From positions 62,001-126,000 of the forward strand of contig JANYEQ010000006.1 of assembly GCA_025363015.1 (NCBI GenBank): DNA of 64,000 nucleotides. The letters are read 5' to 3'. The notes under the pieces are model-generated. The model did not search any database. It was not told where the DNA came from and worked only from the letters and a program-made list of their open reading frames with translations. The DNA comes from Bacteroidota bacterium. Its GTDB lineage: Bacteria > Bacteroidota > Bacteroidia > B-17B0 > Aurantibacillaceae. Shown piece after piece: positions 61,575-64,000 of this stretch. Position 1 is the stretch's first letter. The number at the start of each line of letters is the position of its first letter. A program made the position numbers and the translations under genes.

Positions 61575-62624
61575 ATGAATGAAACTCTAAGGCACACTCT
61601 CAAAAAGCCCTCTCAACAATTAGGCGAAGCCATAAAGCACAAAATAAATTTTAAAACAAAACCATTAGGCGCCTTAGGTGTTTTAGAAGAGTTAGCTTTA
61701 CAAATCTGTCTTATTCAACAAACCGATTCACCAATATTAAAAAATCCACACATACTTGTAATAGCTGCCGATCACGGTATTGCACGTGAAGGTGTAAGTG
61801 CATACCCGCAAGACGTTACATGGCAAATGATACGTAATTTTTTAAGTGGTGGCGCAGCCATAAATGTGTTTGCAGCCCAAAATAATATTGCAATTAAAAT
61901 AGTAGATGCGGGTGTAAACTATCCATTCGAATCAACTACACCAAATTTAATACAACTTAAAATTGCAAAAGGTACGGCATCGTTTTTAAACCAAAATGCT
62001 ATGACGGCGATACAATGCCAACAGGCTTTAAAAAATGGTGGATTATTAGTTGAGCAATGTCATTTAGATGGATGTAATGTAATTGGTTTTGGCGAAATGG
62101 GAATTGGCAATACCTCATCAGCGGCATTAATTATGAGTTTAATTACACGCATCCCTATTGCCGAATGTGTGGGAAAAGGGGCCGGGTTAGATGATGAAGG
62201 TTTAAAACAAAAAATAAATGTATTAACCCAAGCATATAACTTTCATTGTGAAAGAACCGATGCTATGGATATTTTATCCTCAGTAGGGGGCTTTGAAATT
62301 GCCACAATAACAGGTGCAATGTTAAGGGCTGCCGAATTAAATATGCTAATTTTAGTAGATGGATTTATTTCTACAGCTGCATTTATAATTGCGCATGCGT
62401 TACAAAAAAATATAATAGATTATGCCGTATTTTGTCATCAATCTAATGAACAAGCACATAAAAAAATGCTACAGTATTTAAATGTAGCTCCTATTTTAAA
62501 TTTAAATATGCGTTTGGGCGAAGGCACAGGCTGTGCAATAGCCTATCCAATGCTACAATCGGCAGTAAATTTCATCAATCAAATGGCAAGTTTTGAAACT
62601 GCGAACGTTTCTAATAAACACTAA
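61575..62624 (+). CDS. cobT: Nicotinate-nucleotide–dimethylbenzimidazole phosphoribosyltransferase
   Basis: CobT makes alpha-ribazole phosphate from NaMN and DMB, for the lower ligand of cobalamin. The 349 residues show KTKPLGALGVLEELA, AADHGIAREGVSAYPQ (near 58-73), GGAAINVFAAQ, GFGEMGIGNTSSAALI with the catalytic glutamate, and LDDEGLKQK with GAMLRAAELNM. It is the second gene of the riboswitch operon, followed by cobS three bases later. A cobU gene, usually near cobT, is absent here. Confidence 0.95.
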   Translation: MNETLRHTLKKPSQQLGEAIKHKINFKTKPLGALGVLEELALQICLIQQTDSPILKNPHILVIAADHGIAREGVSAYPQDVTWQMIRNFLSGGAAINVFAAQNNIAIKIVDAGVNYPFESTTPNLIQLKIAKGTASFLNQNAMTAIQCQQALKNGGLLVEQCHLDGCNVIGFGEMGIGNTSSAALIMSLITRIPIAECVGKGAGLDDEGLKQKINVLTQAYNFHCERTDAMDILSSVGGFEIATITGAMLRAAELNMLILVDGFISTAAFIIAHALQKNIIDYAVFCHQSNEQAHKKMLQYLNVAPILNLNMRLGEGTGCAIAYPMLQSAVNFINQMASFETANVSNKH

Positions 62625-62627
62625 AAA

Positions 62628-63398
62628 ATGCGTACAGTAAAAAATGAAATAAAAATTTTCTTCACTGCTTTAATGTTTTATACGCGCATACCCTGTCCTA
62701 AATGGGTAAATCATGATGCGGATTATTTAACAAAAGCAACGCGTTATTTTCCTTTAATTGGTTGGCTTGTAGGCGCAATAAGCGCACTCGTTTTTTTTGG
62801 GGCATTGTTTGTGTTTACAAAAGAGGTAAGTTTAATTCTATCTATTATAACAAGCATTTTGCTCACAGGTGCTTTTCATGAAGATGGCTTTGCAGATGTG
62901 TGCGATGGGTTTGGTGGTGGTTGGACAAAAGAAAAAACATTAGAAATAATGAAGGATAGTCGCGTGGGGGCCTATGGCGTTATAGGCTTAGTGTGTTTAT
63001 TCAGTTTAAAGTTTTTTTTATTATTAAGTATAGATGCAAAACTAATACCATTAGTTTTATTTGTTACTCACGCTTTTAGCCGTTGGTGTGCTGTTACTGT
63101 TATTTACACCCATTTATACGTGCGTGAGGATGAATTGAGTAAAGCCAAGCCAATTGCAAAATCTATAACCTTTACCAATTTTTGCTTGGCTACATTTTTT
63201 GGTATTTTACCTTTTGTTGTTTTTAAAAATGGGTACGTTTTTGGTTTAATTATTCCTATTTATTGTGTAAAATATTTTTTAGCACGCTATTTTAAAAAAT
63301 GGATTGGTGGCTACACTGGCGATTGTTTAGGAGCTACACAGCAAGTATGTGAACTATTTTTTTATTTATTTTTTATTGTTTTATGGCCATTTATTTAG
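62628..63398 (+). CDS. cobS: Adenosylcobinamide-GDP ribazoletransferase
   Basis: CobS (CobV) joins adenosylcobinamide-GDP and alpha-ribazole to give adenosylcobalamin (phosphate). It is an inner-membrane enzyme of 256 residues with several membrane helices. The characteristic metal-binding segment GAFHEDGFADVCDGFGGG is at 81-98, followed by MKDSRVGAYGVIGL. The C-terminal helical region includes YFKKWIGGYTGDCLGATQQV, also family-typical. Its last 16 bases overlap cobC, so the two are translationally coupled. Confidence 0.96.
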   Translation: MRTVKNEIKIFFTALMFYTRIPCPKWVNHDADYLTKATRYFPLIGWLVGAISALVFFGALFVFTKEVSLILSIITSILLTGAFHEDGFADVCDGFGGGWTKEKTLEIMKDSRVGAYGVIGLVCLFSLKFFLLLSIDAKLIPLVLFVTHAFSRWCAVTVIYTHLYVREDELSKAKPIAKSITFTNFCLATFFGILPFVVFKNGYVFGLIIPIYCVKYFLARYFKKWIGGYTGDCLGATQQVCELFFYLFFIVLWPFI

Positions 63399-63907
63399 TG
63401 CGACATACACCAACTATTTTACCAAAAACTGTTTGCTATGGGCAGTTAGACGTTGGGTTACAAACCCCCTATTCTTTATTGTTTGATGCTGTTTTAAAAC
63501 AACTTCCAACACAAATAAACACCATCTATTCAAGCCCACTAATTCGTTGTAAGCTGCTTGCAAATTTTATTGCTAAAAAAAACAATGCTGCTAAATTAAA
63601 TTTTGATGACAGATTAAAAGAATTACATTTTGGTGATTGGGAAGGTAAAAGTTGGGACGCATTACCACCAAATGAATTAAATCCTTGGATGGAAGATTTT
63701 GTAAACATATCGGTACCAAACGGAGAATGTTTTAAGGATTTATACAGCCGCTCTGTTGCATTTTTTCAAACTATAACAAATAATAATAATACTATAATTA
63801 TTTCGCATGCCGGCGTTATTAGAAGTATATTATGCTATCTAAATAATAAACCTTTAGTCGATGCCTTTTCTTTTAAATGTGATTTTGGAGAAGTTATAGG
63901 AATTTGA
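63383..63907 (+). CDS. cobC: Alpha-ribazole phosphatase
   Basis: CobC removes phosphate from alpha-ribazole-5'-phosphate or adenosylcobalamin phosphate. The 174 residues belong to the histidine-phosphatase superfamily. The catalytic RHT is at 7-9 (YLVRHTPT), SSPLIRCKLLA gives the second Arg, ELHFGDWEGKSW supplies the acid, and SHAGVIRSIL at 141-150 contains the second catalytic His142. Operon position and the family GxxEG-type loop support CobC rather than a generic phosphoglycerate mutase. It is the last gene of the cobalamin operon seen here. Confidence 0.93.
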   Translation: MAIYLVRHTPTILPKTVCYGQLDVGLQTPYSLLFDAVLKQLPTQINTIYSSPLIRCKLLANFIAKKNNAAKLNFDDRLKELHFGDWEGKSWDALPPNELNPWMEDFVNISVPNGECFKDLYSRSVAFFQTITNNNNTIIISHAGVIRSILCYLNNKPLVDAFSFKCDFGEVIGI

Positions 63908-63951
63908 TTATTCAAAAAAAATATATAAATAAATTATTATTAAATTATTAT

Positions 63952-63959
63952 TAGATTTG
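63952..63959 (+). promoter_or_regulatory. -7 box of the gene at the right edge
   Basis: TAGATTTG, a TAnnTTTG match, 10 bases before the ATG at 63970. No clear -33 is present. The transcript leader would be very short. Confidence 0.4.
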
Positions 63960-63969
63960 CTTAAACAAT

Positions 63970-64000
63970 ATGTTTATGGCACATTTATCAAATAGAATAA
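63970..64000 (+). CDS. Start of a gene cut by the window edge (possible aminotransferase)
   Basis: Ten codons are visible from ATG 63970 (a second in-frame ATG is at 63976): MFMAHLSNRI. The pattern M..LS(N/D)RI is the usual start of aspartate/aromatic aminotransferases of the AAT-I family (…LSDRI…ESATLAM). That is a guess from a very short piece. The -7 box at 63952-63959 supports an independent transcription unit after cobC. Confidence 0.3.
   Translation, partial: MFMAHLSNRI

Noticed and set aside
1-64000. CRISPR arrays, insertion sequences, tRNA or rRNA genes
   Set aside because: No repeat-spacer pattern, transposase frame with terminal repeats, or tRNA/rRNA signature was noticed in reading the window; a tool search (tRNAscan-SE, minced, ISEScan) would be decisive.

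Overview
The window is 64 kb of AT-rich chromosomal DNA from a member of the Bacteroidota. Three things point there. Several promoters fit the phylum's TTTG / TAnnTTTG pattern. Three exported proteins end in type IX secretion (T9SS) sorting domains. The gene families are typical of the phylum: alpha-2-macroglobulin, a TonB receptor with a carboxypeptidase-regulatory-like N-domain, TPR-PD40 proteins, imelysin, a TPR histidine kinase with a LuxR-type regulator, and MqnA of the futalosine pathway. I cannot place it more finely than an environmental Bacteroidota lineage. I see no prophage, insertion sequence, CRISPR array, tRNA or rRNA. Almost everything is housekeeping or cell-envelope function.

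Layout. 1-8.6 kb (mostly minus strand): the start of a BtuF-like binding lipoprotein running off the left edge, a DEAD-box RNA helicase, an acyl-CoA dehydrogenase, anmK (plus), manC and an MsbA-like ABC exporter. 8.7-11.7 kb: rpmH with a near-perfect promoter, a flavoprotein and dnaN. 12-18 kb: a pseudouridine synthase, a TPR/PD40 protein built from two copies of one module, a rhomboid protease and a cytochrome c / copper-monooxygenase-like lipoprotein. 18-19.5 kb: ribH-mqnA. 19.6-23.8 kb: a tightly coupled operon of porin, Tat-type Rieske lipoprotein, imelysin and di-heme oxidoreductase, behind a promoter whose -33 region lies in a palindrome. 23.8-36 kb: Nudix, PBP1A, esterase, glycosyltransferase, rlmD / DUF3052-like / AddA-like helicase-nuclease, and truA with an ABC exporter. 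36-44.4 kb: dxs, rluF, a small secreted ORF carrying a dispersed repeat, a large alpha-2-macroglobulin, and a conserved hypothetical. 44.5-51 kb: a T9SS-exported paralogue of the cytochrome c / monooxygenase protein, a Gre-like factor, LpxR-like deacylase, exported endonuclease/phosphatase and a TonB receptor. 51-57 kb: dprA, a DinB protein, and a two-component system divergent from a T9SS beta-propeller protein across a CCCCC-TTTT-GGGGG palindrome. 57-60 kb: a fragment of a restriction-modification enzyme, a methyltransferase and relA/spoT. 60.3-64 kb: a cobalamin riboswitch controlling a T9SS surface protein followed by cobT, cobS and cobC, then the start of another gene.

The parts most likely to hold undescribed biology are the riboswitch-controlled surface protein, which is a candidate extracellular corrinoid binder, and the porin-Rieske-imelysin-di-heme operon, which is a candidate redox-linked metal uptake system. 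Next come the pair of cytochrome c / PHM-like proteins and the two-component/T9SS divergon. Smaller items are a type IIL-like R-M gene remnant, a dispersed repeat inside an ORF, and an inverted repeat spanning two divergent GTG start codons. Functional links between neighbours are inferences from order and spacing; no expression or homology search was available.
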